From Planctomycetota bacterium (GTDB lineage: Bacteria > Planctomycetota > UBA1135 > GCA-002686595), in contig JADHOC010000016.1 in the NCBI GenBank assembly GCA_016779205.1, positions 1-64,000 on the forward strand: a stretch of 64,000 nucleotides of DNA, read 5' to 3'. The notes under the pieces were generated by a model. That model searched no databases. It worked only from the letters and a program-made list of their open reading frames with translations, and was not told the origin of the DNA. The translations under genes were made by a program, and so were the position numbers. Of this stretch, positions 52,478-61,273 are shown one piece after another (positions within the stretch are counted from its first letter, which is position 1; every line of letters starts with the position of its first letter).

Positions 52478-54163
52478 TCAGATGTCCGAGGCGACGAGCG
52501 GGTCCGCCTCGAGCACCGCGCCCCCCGGCGGTACCTCGATGATCAGGCTCCTCTCGACGCCGTTGTTGGCGAGCTTCACCTCGTACTCGCCCTCGTAGAG
52601 CCCCGTAAGGGTGTACATGCCGCTGGCGTCGGTGGTGGCACGTCGGGTCAGGTTGCCGTTCCGGCGCCCCGTGGCGCGGACGTCCACCCCGACCAGCGGC
52701 AAGCCCTCACGGTCGTGGACGATTCCGCGGATCCGACCCGACGGGGTCAGGTGGTCGTCAATGTACCGCTCTTCATCCTCGTCCAGCGTGAACGCCAGCC
52801 GGAGGCTGTAGTCCTGTCCAGCCTCGCCGCCGGAGCGGGCGTAGAGGAAGTACTCGCCGGGCGCACATCGCTCGAACGTGAACTCGCCGTTCTCGTCGGT
52901 GGAGGTGTGTTGCTGGCGAGCCGCGCTCCCCGGGGCGGACTTGGAGAGCAGTCGCAGGAAGCAGTCGATCCCCTCCGGTCCGCCAGCATCCGCCCGTAGT
53001 CGGCCCCTCAGCCTCGCGGTCCTGAAGAGCTGAATCGTCACCTGATGGACCTGAGGCTCGGCCTCGGTGAGCTGCACCTCCACGGACGAAGCCAGCCAGT
53101 CCGGGCCCGAGTCCGCTGAGTCGTCCGGCGCCTGGGACGGCCTGTAGTTTCGGAAGAGCCCCTCGAGGAGGGCTTGTTCCTCGAGGCTCGGTGAGGCGCC
53201 GTTCCCCACCGACTGCGGCGCCTCGGGTGAGCTCGTGTCCACCGGCTCGAAGTTCAGGACGATGTTGGTGGCCGCGAGGTCGAGCTGCCCGTTCCCGAGC
53301 CGGATGGTCGTGGTGGAGCCCTCAGACTGGAAGGAGAGCCCCTCCCAACCGATGAATTCGCTGGCGGGTGCGTGCAGTTCCACGGCCCCTGGCCCCGCGA
53401 CCGCGAAGGAGAAGCGGCCCATGGCGTCCGTCGTGACGCTCTGCATGTCGTCGATGGAGGGGCCGTTGATGGACAGGCTGCCGTGTGGGCTCGGCGGGTC
53501 GGTGACGCTGGCGAATCGGGGTGGGAAGTGTCGGTCGGGGAGGCGGTTCTCGTCGGAGGAGGACCACCAGCAGCTGACGGTGACCCCCTCGATCGGCTGG
53601 CCATTGGCGTCCGTGACCACTCCACCGACCGAGTACTCGAGGGCCTCGATCGAGATGGGTGCGCCACCCGCCAGCACGTCGACGGGGCCCACCGAACCGA
53701 GGGCCACCCGCTCCCCCTCCACCACGAAGGCGGTGAAGACCCAGGATCCCCGGGGGAGCGACTCGAAGGCCCACTCACGCGGCGCGAGGTTGGACGCGGT
53801 CACCGACCGCGCCTCCTCCTCGGCGGCTCCGGGGCGGTGGGCCCAGACCGTCGTGATCGCGTCGGAGGTGAACGTCGGCTCGGCCCGGACCCGGCCCGTG
53901 ACCCGGTGCCCGGAGTTCGATCGGGCGTCCGTCGAGGTCGTGGTGTCCGGTGCGGAGGGCACCTCCGCGCGCCGTCGCTCATCGGCGTGGACGGCGGAGA
54001 GGTCGGCCGGCCCTCCAGCCGCCTCCTCGGCACGCTCGGCGGATTCGGGGCGCACCTCTAGGCCGCTGCCCGGGTCCGCCTCCGAGCCGCCGAGGGCGAC
54101 CCACAGGACGCAGGCCAGCGCGGAGGCGGCCGCGGCGGCGGCGAGGCGGAGTGAGGTGGTCAT
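52478..54163 (-). CDS. carboxypeptidase-regulatory-like (Ig-fold) envelope protein
   Basis: A 561-residue protein with an N-terminal hydrophobic helix (4-25), a disordered acidic stretch (30-85), then several beta-sandwich domains. SVGGVVTDANGQPIEGVTVSCWW, TSTDENGEFTFERCAPGEYFLYA and RIRGIVHDREGLPLVGVDVRATGRRNGNLTRRATTDASGMYTLTGLYEGEYEV are carboxypeptidase regulatory-like repeats, which serve as stalks or binding modules. No catalytic site is visible. It lies 94 bases downstream of the icmF gene in the same direction. Confidence 0.82.
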   Translation of the reverse strand: MTTSLRLAAAAAASALACVLWVALGGSEADPGSGLEVRPESAERAEEAAGGPADLSAVHADERRRAEVPSAPDTTTSTDARSNSGHRVTGRVRAEPTFTSDAITTVWAHRPGAAEEEARSVTASNLAPREWAFESLPRGSWVFTAFVVEGERVALGSVGPVDVLAGGAPISIEALEYSVGGVVTDANGQPIEGVTVSCWWSSSDENRLPDRHFPPRFASVTDPPSPHGSLSINGPSIDDMQSVTTDAMGRFSFAVAGPGAVELHAPASEFIGWEGLSFQSEGSTTTIRLGNGQLDLAATNIVLNFEPVDTSSPEAPQSVGNGASPSLEEQALLEGLFRNYRPSQAPDDSADSGPDWLASSVEVQLTEAEPQVHQVTIQLFRTARLRGRLRADAGGPEGIDCFLRLLSKSAPGSAARQQHTSTDENGEFTFERCAPGEYFLYARSGGEAGQDYSLRLAFTLDEDEERYIDDHLTPSGRIRGIVHDREGLPLVGVDVRATGRRNGNLTRRATTDASGMYTLTGLYEGEYEVKLANNGVERSLIIEVPPGGAVLEADPLVASDI

Positions 54164-54257
54164 CGTGGGAACGGCGTGGGCTGCTCGCCCAGGGGCGTAC
54201 GCGGCCCAGGGCCGATCCCTTGGCGGGAATCCGAGAGAACGACGGGGCGTGGCCGGA

Positions 54258-57200
54258 TCACATGTTCCGGCGGTACTGCCCGCCCACCTCGTAGAGCGCC
54301 GCGGACATGTCACCGAGGGAGGCGACCTTGGCGACCTCGAGGAGGGCGTCGAAGGTGTTGCCGCCATCCAGCGCGGTTCGCTGAAGGCCGTCGAGCGCCG
54401 GGCCGGAGGCGTCCTGGTTCCGGGCCTGGAATGCCTCGCGGCTCGCGATGGCGTACTGCTTCTCTTCCTCGGTGGAGCGGATGACCTCGCCCGGGACGAT
54501 GGTGGGTGAGCCCTTGTCGTCCAGGAATGTGTTCACGCCCACGATGGGGAGCGCGCCGGAGTGCTTGAGGGCCTCGTAGTGGAGGGACTCCTCCTGGATC
54601 TTGGACCGCTGGTACATGCGCTCCATGGCGCCCAGCACGCCGCCGCGCTCGGAGATGGAGTGGAACTCCTCCATCACCGCCTCCTCCACGAGATCGGTCA
54701 GCTCCTCGATGATGAAGGAACCCTGGAGGGGGTTCTCATTCTTCGCGAGGCCAAGCTCCTTGTTGATGATGAGCTGGATCGCCAGCGCCCGGCGCACGGA
54801 CTCCTCCGTGGGGGTCGTGATCGCCTCGTCATAGGCGTTGGTGTGCAGGCTGTTGCAGTTGTCGAACAGCGCGTACAGAGCCTGGAGCGTCGTGCGGATG
54901 TCGTTGAACGCGATCTCCTGCGCGTGCAGCGAGCGACCGCTGGTCTGGATGTGGTACTTGAGCTTCTGGGAGCGCTCGGAGCCCTCGTACATCTCCCGGA
55001 CCGCCTTGGCCCAGATCCGGCGGGCGACGCGGCCGATGACGGAGTACTCGGGGTCGGTGCCGTTGGAGAAGAAGAACGACAGGTTGGGCGCGAAGTCGTC
55101 GATCTTCATGCCCCGCGACAGGTAGTACTCCACGTAGGTGAAGCCGTTGGCGAGCGTGAAGGCCAGCTGGGTGATGGGGTTCGCCCCCGCCTCGGCGATG
55201 TGGTAGCCGCTGATCGAGACGGAGTAGAAGTTCTGCACGTCGCGCCGGACGAAGGACTCCTGGATGTCGCCCATCATCCGCAGGGCGAACTCGGTCGAGA
55301 AGATGCAGGTGTTCTGGGCCTGATCCTCCTTGAGGATGTCGGCCTGGACCGTGCCCCGGACCGCGCTCATGGCCTCGGCCTTCAGCGTCTCGTAGACATC
55401 GGCGGGGAGGACCTCGTCCCCGGAGAGCCCGAGCAGCATCAGGCCGAGCCCGTCGTTGCCCTCGGGGAGCGCACCTTGATAGCTCGGCCGCTCGAGCCCC
55501 TGGTCGTCGTACCTGGCCTTGAAGGCCGCCTCGACCTCGGCCTGGAGGCCGTGCTCAACGATGTACTTCTCGCAGCGCTGGTCGATGGCGGCGTTCATGA
55601 AGAACGCGAGGACCATGGGTGCGGGGCCGTTGATGGTCATGGAGACCGACGTCGTGGGGGCGCACAGGTCGAAGCCGCTGTAGAGCTTCTTCGCGTCGTC
55701 GACCGTCGCGATGGAGACCCCGGAGTTGCCGACCTTGCCGTAGATGTCGGGGCGCGTCGCGGGGTCCTCCCCGTAGAGCGTCACGGAGTCGAAGGCGGTG
55801 GAGAGGCGCGCCGCGGGGAGCCCGCGGGAGACGTAGTGGAAGCGGCGGTTGGTGCGCTCGGGGCCGCCCTCGCCGGCGAACATGCGCGCGGGGTCCTCCC
55901 CCTGGCGCTTGAGGGGGAAGACGCCCGCGGTGAAGGGGTACTCGCCCGCCACGTTCTCCTGGAAGCGCCAGCGGAGCACGTCGCCCCAGTCGCGGAAGCG
56001 CGGCAGGGCCACGCGCTTGACCTTGGTGCCGGAGAGGCTCTCGACGGTGAGCGGCTGGCGTAGGGTCTTGCCGCGGACCTGGAACTCGAAGTGGTCCTTG
56101 CCGAAGCGCTCGAGGATGGCGGGCCAGGCCTCGAGGGACTTGCGCGCGCGCCCGTCGAGCTCCTTGGCGAGCTCGTCGTAGCGATCGAGCAGGGCCGCGA
56201 CGCCCGGGCCGTCCCCCTCGCGGGCCTCGAGGGCCGGGAGCACGTCGGTGTTCGGGTCGTCGCCGCGCAGGGCGAGGATCGAGCCGTGCAGCTGGTAGAG
56301 GGTTCGCGCGAGGGCCGCCTGGCGCTCCACCCAACCGTCGAAGCGCGCGGCGCTCTCCTTGATCTCGTCGAGGTAGCGGACACGGTCCGGGGGGATGACC
56401 GAGCGCTTGTCGCCGTCCGCCGTCGCGAGGTCACCGGCGGGCGCGAGGGGGGCGCCCGTGCGCTCGACGATCCTGTTCATCAGCGCCACGTACAGGCGGT
56501 TGGTGCCGGCGTCGTTGAACTGGCTCGCGATGGTGCCGTGCACCGGCATGTCGTCGGGGCTCGTCTCCCACAGCTCGCGGGCGCGCTGGACCTGCTTCTT
56601 GACGTCGCGCATGGCGTCGAGGCTGCCGCGCTTGTCGAACTTGTTGATGGCCACGAGGTCGGCGTAGTCGAGCATGTCGATCTTCTCGAGCTGCGTCGCC
56701 GCGCCGTACTCCGCCGTCATCACGTACAGCGACGCGTCGCTGTGGTCGGTGATCTCCGTGTCGGACTGACCGATCCCGCTGGTCTCGACGATGATGAGGT
56801 CGAAGCTCGCCGCCTTGCAGAGATCGATGGCGGACTGCACGTGCTTCGAGAGGGCGAGGTTGGCCTGGCGCGTGGCGAGTGAGCGCATGAACACCCGCTC
56901 GTCGTGGATCGCGTTCATGCGGATCCGGTCGCCCAGGAGCGCGCCGCCGGTCTTCCGCTTGCTCGGGTCCACCGACAGGATCGCGATCGTCTTCCCCGGC
57001 TGATCACGCAGGTAACGCCGCACCAGCTCGTCCACCAGGCTCGACTTGCCGGAGCCGCCGGTGCCGGTGATGCCGAGCACGGGCGCGTCCTTCCCAGCCC
57101 CGGCGGCGCTCCGCTGCTGGAGCTGGCCGGCGATGACCTCGGCCCCGTTCTCCAGGTTCTCCGCCAGGGTGATCAGCCGCGCCAGCTGGTCGTGGGCGCA

Positions 57201-57713
57201 GGCGGGGAGGTTCGTCACCAGCTCCTCGATGGGGGCGCTGGCGGCTGCCGACTTGTCCACCTCGGCGCACCGCTCGAGCAGGTCGTTGATCATCCCCTGC
57301 AGCCCCATGGCCCGGCCATCGTCCGGGGAGTAGATGCGCGCCACGCCAGCGGCGTGGAGCTCCTCGATCTCTCCGGGGAGGATGGTGCCGCCGCCTCCGC
57401 CGAACACCTTGATGTCGGCGCCGCGCTCGGCGAGCAGGTCCACCATGTACTTGAAGTACTCCACGTGGCCCCCCTGGTAGGAGGTCAGGGCGATGCCGTG
57501 GGCGTCCTCCTGGATGGCGCAGTCGACGATCTCGGCCACCGAGCGGTTGTGTCCCAGGTGGATCACCTCAGCCCCGGAGGACTGGAGGATCCGGCGCATC
57601 ACGTTGATGGCCGCGTCGTGCCCGTCGAACAGGGACGCGGCCGTCACGATGCGGACGGGGTGCTGGGGGCGGAAGGGCGCGGTGGGCTCGCTTGCGGTCG
57701 AGTGGAGGGCCAT
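54258..57713 (-). CDS. icmF: IcmF: fused acyl-CoA mutase with built-in GTPase chaperone
   Basis: A 1151-residue fusion. The order is a cobalamin-binding domain (1-150; LFDGHDAA, Asp30 and His32), a MeaB-like GTPase (about 165-420; P-loop TGTGGSGKS at 216-224, [18 protein letters not shown]), a linker, and the mutase barrel (about 560-1150; [58 protein letters not shown]). It isomerises isobutyryl-CoA and butyryl-CoA (some members also act on pivalyl- or isovaleryl-CoA) and repairs itself through the fused GTPase. It is separate from the methylmalonyl-CoA mutase of this window. Confidence 0.95.
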   Translation of the reverse strand: MALHSTASEPTAPFRPQHPVRIVTAASLFDGHDAAINVMRRILQSSGAEVIHLGHNRSVAEIVDCAIQEDAHGIALTSYQGGHVEYFKYMVDLLAERGADIKVFGGGGGTILPGEIEELHAAGVARIYSPDDGRAMGLQGMINDLLERCAEVDKSAAASAPIEELVTNLPACAHDQLARLITLAENLENGAEVIAGQLQQRSAAGAGKDAPVLGITGTGGSGKSSLVDELVRRYLRDQPGKTIAILSVDPSKRKTGGALLGDRIRMNAIHDERVFMRSLATRQANLALSKHVQSAIDLCKAASFDLIIVETSGIGQSDTEITDHSDASLYVMTAEYGAATQLEKIDMLDYADLVAINKFDKRGSLDAMRDVKKQVQRARELWETSPDDMPVHGTIASQFNDAGTNRLYVALMNRIVERTGAPLAPAGDLATADGDKRSVIPPDRVRYLDEIKESAARFDGWVERQAALARTLYQLHGSILALRGDDPNTDVLPALEAREGDGPGVAALLDRYDELAKELDGRARKSLEAWPAILERFGKDHFEFQVRGKTLRQPLTVESLSGTKVKRVALPRFRDWGDVLRWRFQENVAGEYPFTAGVFPLKRQGEDPARMFAGEGGPERTNRRFHYVSRGLPAARLSTAFDSVTLYGEDPATRPDIYGKVGNSGVSIATVDDAKKLYSGFDLCAPTTSVSMTINGPAPMVLAFFMNAAIDQRCEKYIVEHGLQAEVEAAFKARYDDQGLERPSYQGALPEGNDGLGLMLLGLSGDEVLPADVYETLKAEAMSAVRGTVQADILKEDQAQNTCIFSTEFALRMMGDIQESFVRRDVQNFYSVSISGYHIAEAGANPITQLAFTLANGFTYVEYYLSRGMKIDDFAPNLSFFFSNGTDPEYSVIGRVARRIWAKAVREMYEGSERSQKLKYHIQTSGRSLHAQEIAFNDIRTTLQALYALFDNCNSLHTNAYDEAITTPTEESVRRALAIQLIINKELGLAKNENPLQGSFIIEELTDLVEEAVMEEFHSISERGGVLGAMERMYQRSKIQEESLHYEALKHSGALPIVGVNTFLDDKGSPTIVPGEVIRSTEEEKQYAIASREAFQARNQDASGPALDGLQRTALDGGNTFDALLEVAKVASLGDMSAALYEVGGQYRRNM

Positions 57714-57841
57714 GCTGATGGGGGACGGCGCCCCGAACCGGGTGTTCGGAGGCGGGCCGTCGACTCCTCAAGTTAGGCGGCGGGCGAGGGGGCGGCAATC
57801 GGCGCCCCCGCTTCCGTTCATCCCGGGGCCCGGAAGCAGGC

Positions 57842-58879
57842 TCAGCGGCCAGCCGCGCGCCACTCGAAGTCGATCAGCACGGCCCCGTGGTCGCTGGGGA
57901 AGGCGCGCTCGGTGCGGGGCAACTCGGCGGGCTCATGGCGGTCGGGGAGGACCCTGGCGGCCACGGGCACGAGCCTCAGGTCGCCCTCGGTGGCCGGGCG
58001 GCGGTAGAGCCGGTCGATCCGGTCCAGGGGCATCGGGGCCTCGACGGTCCCCCGGGTCATGGGCGTCCAGGTGAAGCCCGGCCGGCGCAGGGGGTCGGGG
58101 TGCACCTCCCGGAACGTGTCGAGGAACCCCTCGGCGGCCATGCGGCGGCTGACGGGGAGGTCCAGGGGGCGCTTGAAGCGGAAGGCCCGCGCCGTGTCCT
58201 CGGTCCAGTCCAGGTGAGACGGGCAGTTCCAGTCGCCGCCCACGAGCAGCGGGACCGAGCGATCGAAGCGGCCGGTCTCCTCCAGGTGCTCCAGGAGCGC
58301 GTTGGCCTGGCCCAGGCGGTTGGAGCCCTCGGACTCGCAGCGGAGCAGGTCGGCGTTGGTGATGTCCGGGTCGTCCCGCAGGGCGTAGGCGACGTAGGCT
58401 CGGTAGTCGATCCACGTGCTGTAGACGTCGAACGCCCGGCCAGCCCGGTCCTCGAGTCGCGCGCCGACCCCGTGCCAGGTCGCGTGGAAGTAGCGGTCAC
58501 GGATCTCGAGCGGGGTCAGCACGCACAGGTGGGTGCTGTCGCCTTGCCAGCTGTTCCAGCCGAGCTCCTCCGCCATCCAGGCGCCGAGTTTCGGTCGCTC
58601 CCCGTCGATGTCGTAGCTCTCCTGGAGGAGGCACACGTCCGGAGAGAGGGCGCGGACCTGGGCCAGCGCCTTCTCGGCCCCGTTGGTGTAGGGGTTCGCG
58701 CCGCGCTCGATGTTCCACACGAGGACCCTCAGCCCGCGGGTCTCCTCTGCGGGGGCCTCCTGCGGGGCCGGCTCCTGTGCGCCTGCGGCGAGGGCGAGCG
58801 CCGACGCCGCGGTGAGCAGGACCAGAGCGGCGCCACCTCGGGCCTGGGTGGGGCGGGCCGCGGAGGTTGTCGTGATCAC
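57842..58879 (-). CDS. exported endonuclease/exonuclease/phosphatase (EEP) family protein
   Basis: A 345-residue protein with an N-terminal signal segment (about 10-34). The EEP fold is marked by RVLVWNIERG (metal Asn/Glu), VCLLQES, LLVGGDWNCPS and the final FPSDHGAVLIDF with the catalytic Asp-His. The family cleaves phosphodiesters in DNA, RNA or lipids. The GTG at 58879 overlaps the stop of the upstream DUF2846 gene (GTGA), so the two are translationally coupled. Confidence 0.88.
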   Translation of the reverse strand: MITTTSAARPTQARGGAALVLLTAASALALAAGAQEPAPQEAPAEETRGLRVLVWNIERGANPYTNGAEKALAQVRALSPDVCLLQESYDIDGERPKLGAWMAEELGWNSWQGDSTHLCVLTPLEIRDRYFHATWHGVGARLEDRAGRAFDVYSTWIDYRAYVAYALRDDPDITNADLLRCESEGSNRLGQANALLEHLEETGRFDRSVPLLVGGDWNCPSHLDWTEDTARAFRFKRPLDLPVSRRMAAEGFLDTFREVHPDPLRRPGFTWTPMTRGTVEAPMPLDRIDRLYRRPATEGDLRLVPVAARVLPDRHEPAELPRTERAFPSDHGAVLIDFEWRAAGR

Positions 58880-59343
58880 GGCGTCTCGCGCACCTCGGGG
58901 GCCTTGCGGCTCTCGATGAGGGCCTTGCCGTCCTCCTCTCCGAGGGGCTGGACCGTGGCCTTCTTGCTGCCGGAGTCCACGCGCATCTCGTAGTAGTACG
59001 TCCTTCCACCCTCGCCGTCGAAGCCGAACACCGCCTCCACGGGCTTGCCGTCGATGGCCGACCCGTGGAAGAGAGCCTGGACCACCGTGCGCCCCGCCGG
59101 GAGGTCCCAGCACAGGTAGCCTGCCTTTCCGAGCCGCCCGACCGTCTGGTCGTTGACGACGATCTCCACCGATCGTGCCCCGCCCATCATCTGGGTGGAG
59201 CGTGCCGCGTAGATCCGACACATGTCCCCCGCGGGACCCGCGGCGGGGTCCGGCGTGGGGAAGGTCTGGTAGGTCGTGGCGGCGCAGGAGAGCGCGACCC
59301 CGGCGAGGAGGCCGGCGAAGGCGAGGCGGAGGCGTGAGATCAT
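58876..59343 (-). CDS. DUF2846-like lipoprotein
   Basis: A 155-residue protein with a lipobox (VALSC, Cys20). MCRIYAARSTQMMGGARSVEIVVNDQTVGRLGKAGYLCWDLPAGRTVVQALF matches the DUF2846 pattern of a short beta-sandwich carried on a lipid anchor, and GRTYYYEMRVD follows. Function unknown. It heads a two-gene operon with the EEP-family protein. Confidence 0.82.
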   Translation of the reverse strand: MISRLRLAFAGLLAGVALSCAATTYQTFPTPDPAAGPAGDMCRIYAARSTQMMGGARSVEIVVNDQTVGRLGKAGYLCWDLPAGRTVVQALFHGSAIDGKPVEAVFGFDGEGGRTYYYEMRVDSGSKKATVQPLGEEDGKALIESRKAPEVRETP

Positions 59344-59560
59344 GGGGCGGTCGGTTCGGGACAGAGGGGCTGTGAGGCTAACCCATCGTGTCCCTCGGTA
59401 GGGGGTGGCGGGCCTCCGGCGAGGGGTGGGGGCGGCCCCTCGGAGGGCTCCATTGGGTCAGCCCCGAGGAAGAACAGGACTTTACTCTTCGTTCCACGGG
59501 TGCCTGGCCGATCTTCCTCCCCACGGGCCGAGGCACGCTCCTCGGCTGGCCCCGTATCCG

Positions 59561-59827
59561 ATGGAACCTCCGACCCACGAAGCCTGCTCACCCGGTCCTG
59601 GCAAGGGGCAGCTCCCTGCGAGCCTGGCGGACCCCCACCCCAGCCGACTCGGGGTCGGGCACCCCTTCAGGGACGCTATCATCGACGCCCACCGCGCGGC
59701 GCTCGCGAGCGGGGAGCCCTTCTACCTGGATCCCGAGTCAGGGCTGTGGGTCATGACCGCGGCCAGCCTCTGGGAGCGGGCCTGCTGCAACAACGGTTGC
59801 CGCCACTGCCCTCACCTGGAGCGCTGA
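59561..59827 (+). CDS. small DUF5522-like Cys-rich protein
   Basis: An 88-residue protein whose last 45 residues match the DUF5522 pattern: HRAALASGEPFYLDPESGLWVMTAASLWERACCNNGCRHCPHLE. The CC...CxxC cluster could bind a metal. The first 35 residues are Pro-rich and poorly conserved, so a later start near 59660 is possible. The 217 bases upstream (59344-59560) show no other gene. Confidence 0.7.
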   Translation: MEPPTHEACSPGPGKGQLPASLADPHPSRLGVGHPFRDAIIDAHRAALASGEPFYLDPESGLWVMTAASLWERACCNNGCRHCPHLER

Positions 59828-59845
59828 GGCCCGATGTGTCGGTTT

Positions 59846-59876
59846 GAGGCACCGGCCGTCGTCCAGCCGGCGCCTC
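59846..59876 (+). terminator. hairpin after the DUF5522-like gene
   Basis: Stem gaggc-a-ccggc pairs with gccgg-c-gcctc (one internal mismatch) around a 9-base loop, 18 bases past the stop. There is no T-run. Confidence 0.5.
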
Positions 59877-60013
59877 CCCCCCGGACGCCCAACCAGGCGG
59901 CCCTGCGGGACCGAACTCGGGAAGTCCCGAATAGCGTTTCGCTTTTTGAGAGGCACACTGTCCTCGGGAGTCCTAACCGGGCTCCTCTCCTTCCTTTCTA
60001 GCTCTCTTTTCAT

Positions 60014-60133
60014 ATGCCGCACCGGACCCTTGAATTCGGGTCGGAGAGGCCCCGCACCTCGAGGCACTGGCTGCCCGAGTTCGTGCTCTTCTCTGTCTGC
60101 CTGCTCACCCTCCTGATCGGCTTCAGCGGCTGA
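60014..60133 (+). CDS. possible 39-residue single-span membrane microprotein
   Basis: An ATG-started frame MPHRTLEFGSERPRTSRHW with a following hydrophobic helix LPEFVLFSVCLLTLLIGFSG and TGA. The basic front and single helix fit a small membrane protein. There is no Shine-Dalgarno, only a pyrimidine-rich run upstream, so this is tentative. Confidence 0.35.
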   Translation: MPHRTLEFGSERPRTSRHWLPEFVLFSVCLLTLLIGFSG

Positions 60134-60265
60134 TCCATCCCTACCAGGGGCCCATCGGATCGGACCCCTGACCTGTCCCCGGGCCCCCGCTGGCCCGTCG
60201 CCGCTTCGCCAGGCTCCTTGGTCTCCAGGGGGCCTGGAGACATTTCAGGAGGAGCCGTGGGCGTC

Positions 60266-60322
60266 CCAACGGGGTGCCCCAGACCCAGAGGGGAGCCCCG
60301 TATCCAGAGGGGAGCCCCATAT
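60266..60322. repeat. three 19-bp tandem repeats with a palindromic core
   Basis: Units 60285-60303 and 60304-60322 differ at one position; 60266-60284 is a degenerate copy. Each holds a ggggNNcccc-type palindrome (ggggagcccc). They lie just beyond the 3' end of the gene at 60336-60779, where they could form a row of small hairpins in its mRNA. Confidence 0.65.
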
Positions 60323-60335
60323 CCATCGGACAGCC

Positions 60336-60779
60336 TCAGACGAGATCGAGCAGGGCCTGGGCCGCCTCGTCCTGGGCGCTGGTGACCTGGGCGTTGATGG
60401 CCTCGAGGCCCTCCTCGAAGGCCCGCCGGACGCTCTCGGAGTAGCCGCGCCGGTCGGCGCCGTGCTCCCCCCTGAAGGCCTTGAGGAAGTGGTTGCGCTT
60501 TCGGTCGAGGGCATCCTGGCGGCGCACCCACGCGCCCATGGCCTCGCGCACGGGCTCCAGGGCTGTCCCCTCCGAGCCCCCCAGGTCACGGAAGAGTGCC
60601 TCGGCCCGAGGCGTCAGATCCAGCACCACGCTCGGTCCCTTGCCCAACCCGCAGCCGTCGCCGTCGCTTGAGAACAGGGCCGCCCCGGCCTGGTCACCGC
60701 GGGAACGGTAGACGGCCTCTTGAAGAAAGGACCGGGCGAGGGCGAGGCGCTCTCCGCCCGGTCCTGCCTCACCGCTCAT
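60336..60779 (-). CDS. hypothetical helical protein downstream of bacilliredoxin
   Basis: A 147-residue, mostly helical soluble protein of no family I know. It has an acidic/Gly segment (SSDGDGCGLGKG) in the middle and long charged helices at the C-terminus. Its ATG overlaps the bacilliredoxin stop (ATGA), so the pair is translationally coupled, which hints at a shared stress role (inference). Confidence 0.7.
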   Translation of the reverse strand: MSGEAGPGGERLALARSFLQEAVYRSRGDQAGAALFSSDGDGCGLGKGPSVVLDLTPRAEALFRDLGGSEGTALEPVREAMGAWVRRQDALDRKRNHFLKAFRGEHGADRRGYSESVRRAFEEGLEAINAQVTSAQDEAAQALLDLV

Positions 60780-61189
60780 CCGCAGTGCTTGGCGTACGCG
60801 TCGGAGAGGTTCTTCGCGACGGCGTCGGCCTGCTGCCCTTCGATGTCATGGCGCTGGATCATGTGGACGAGCTGGCCGTCCTTCATGAGCGCGATCTGGG
60901 GCGAGCTGGGCTGGTACGGCTTGAAGTACTCGCGCGCGCGCTCGGTGGCCTCGCGCTCCATGCCGGCGAAGACGGTGACGACGTTGTCGGGCTTCACGTC
61001 GTTCATCATGGACAGCCGCAGGCCGGGGCGAGCGGAGCCGGCCGCGCAGCCGCACACGGAGTTGACGAAGACGAGCGTGGTGCCCGGTGCTTTGACCGCC
61101 GCGTCGACGTCCTCGGAGGTCAGGAGCTCCTTGACTCCGATCGAGGTGAGTTCGTCGCGGAAAGGCTGGACCATCTGCGGGTCGTACAT
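60776..61189 (-). CDS. BrxA/BrxB-type bacilliredoxin
   Basis: A 137-residue thioredoxin-fold protein of the YphP/YqiW family. MYDPQMVQPFRDELTSIGV opens the protein, and VNSVCGCAAGSARPG carries the CGC active site (Cys46, Cys48). In Bacillus these remove bacillithiol from proteins or act as disulfide isomerases. Whether this organism makes bacillithiol is not shown here. Cys46 is in place. Confidence 0.92.
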   Translation of the reverse strand: MYDPQMVQPFRDELTSIGVKELLTSEDVDAAVKAPGTTLVFVNSVCGCAAGSARPGLRLSMMNDVKPDNVVTVFAGMEREATERAREYFKPYQPSSPQIALMKDGQLVHMIQRHDIEGQQADAVAKNLSDAYAKHCG

Positions 61190-61273
61190 GGGGCTCTTTG
61201 GGGTAGCTGGGTTCGGGCGGTTGGAGAGTTCACATCCAGTGGGGGCACGACTGCCGCCCGCGGGCCGAGGATC

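Larger units (their letters stand above)
59828..60335. other. 508-bp low-coding region with hairpins, a microprotein and short repeats
   Basis: It contains a terminator-like hairpin (59846-59876), a pyrimidine-rich stretch (59980-60010), a possible 39-codon gene (60014-60133), an 8-bp hairpin (60221-60241) and a 19-bp tandem repeat (60266-60322). No larger gene is convincing on either strand. Confidence 0.5.

Noticed and set aside
59388-59756. A forward open frame of 122 codons
   Set aside because: It is out of phase with the DUF5522-like gene at 59561-59827, whose Cys motif is convincing.
60010-60531. A reverse frame through the 19-bp repeats
   Set aside because: It overlaps the better-supported gene at 60336-60779 in another frame. 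Its Gly/Leu/Pro repeats only reflect the DNA repeat.
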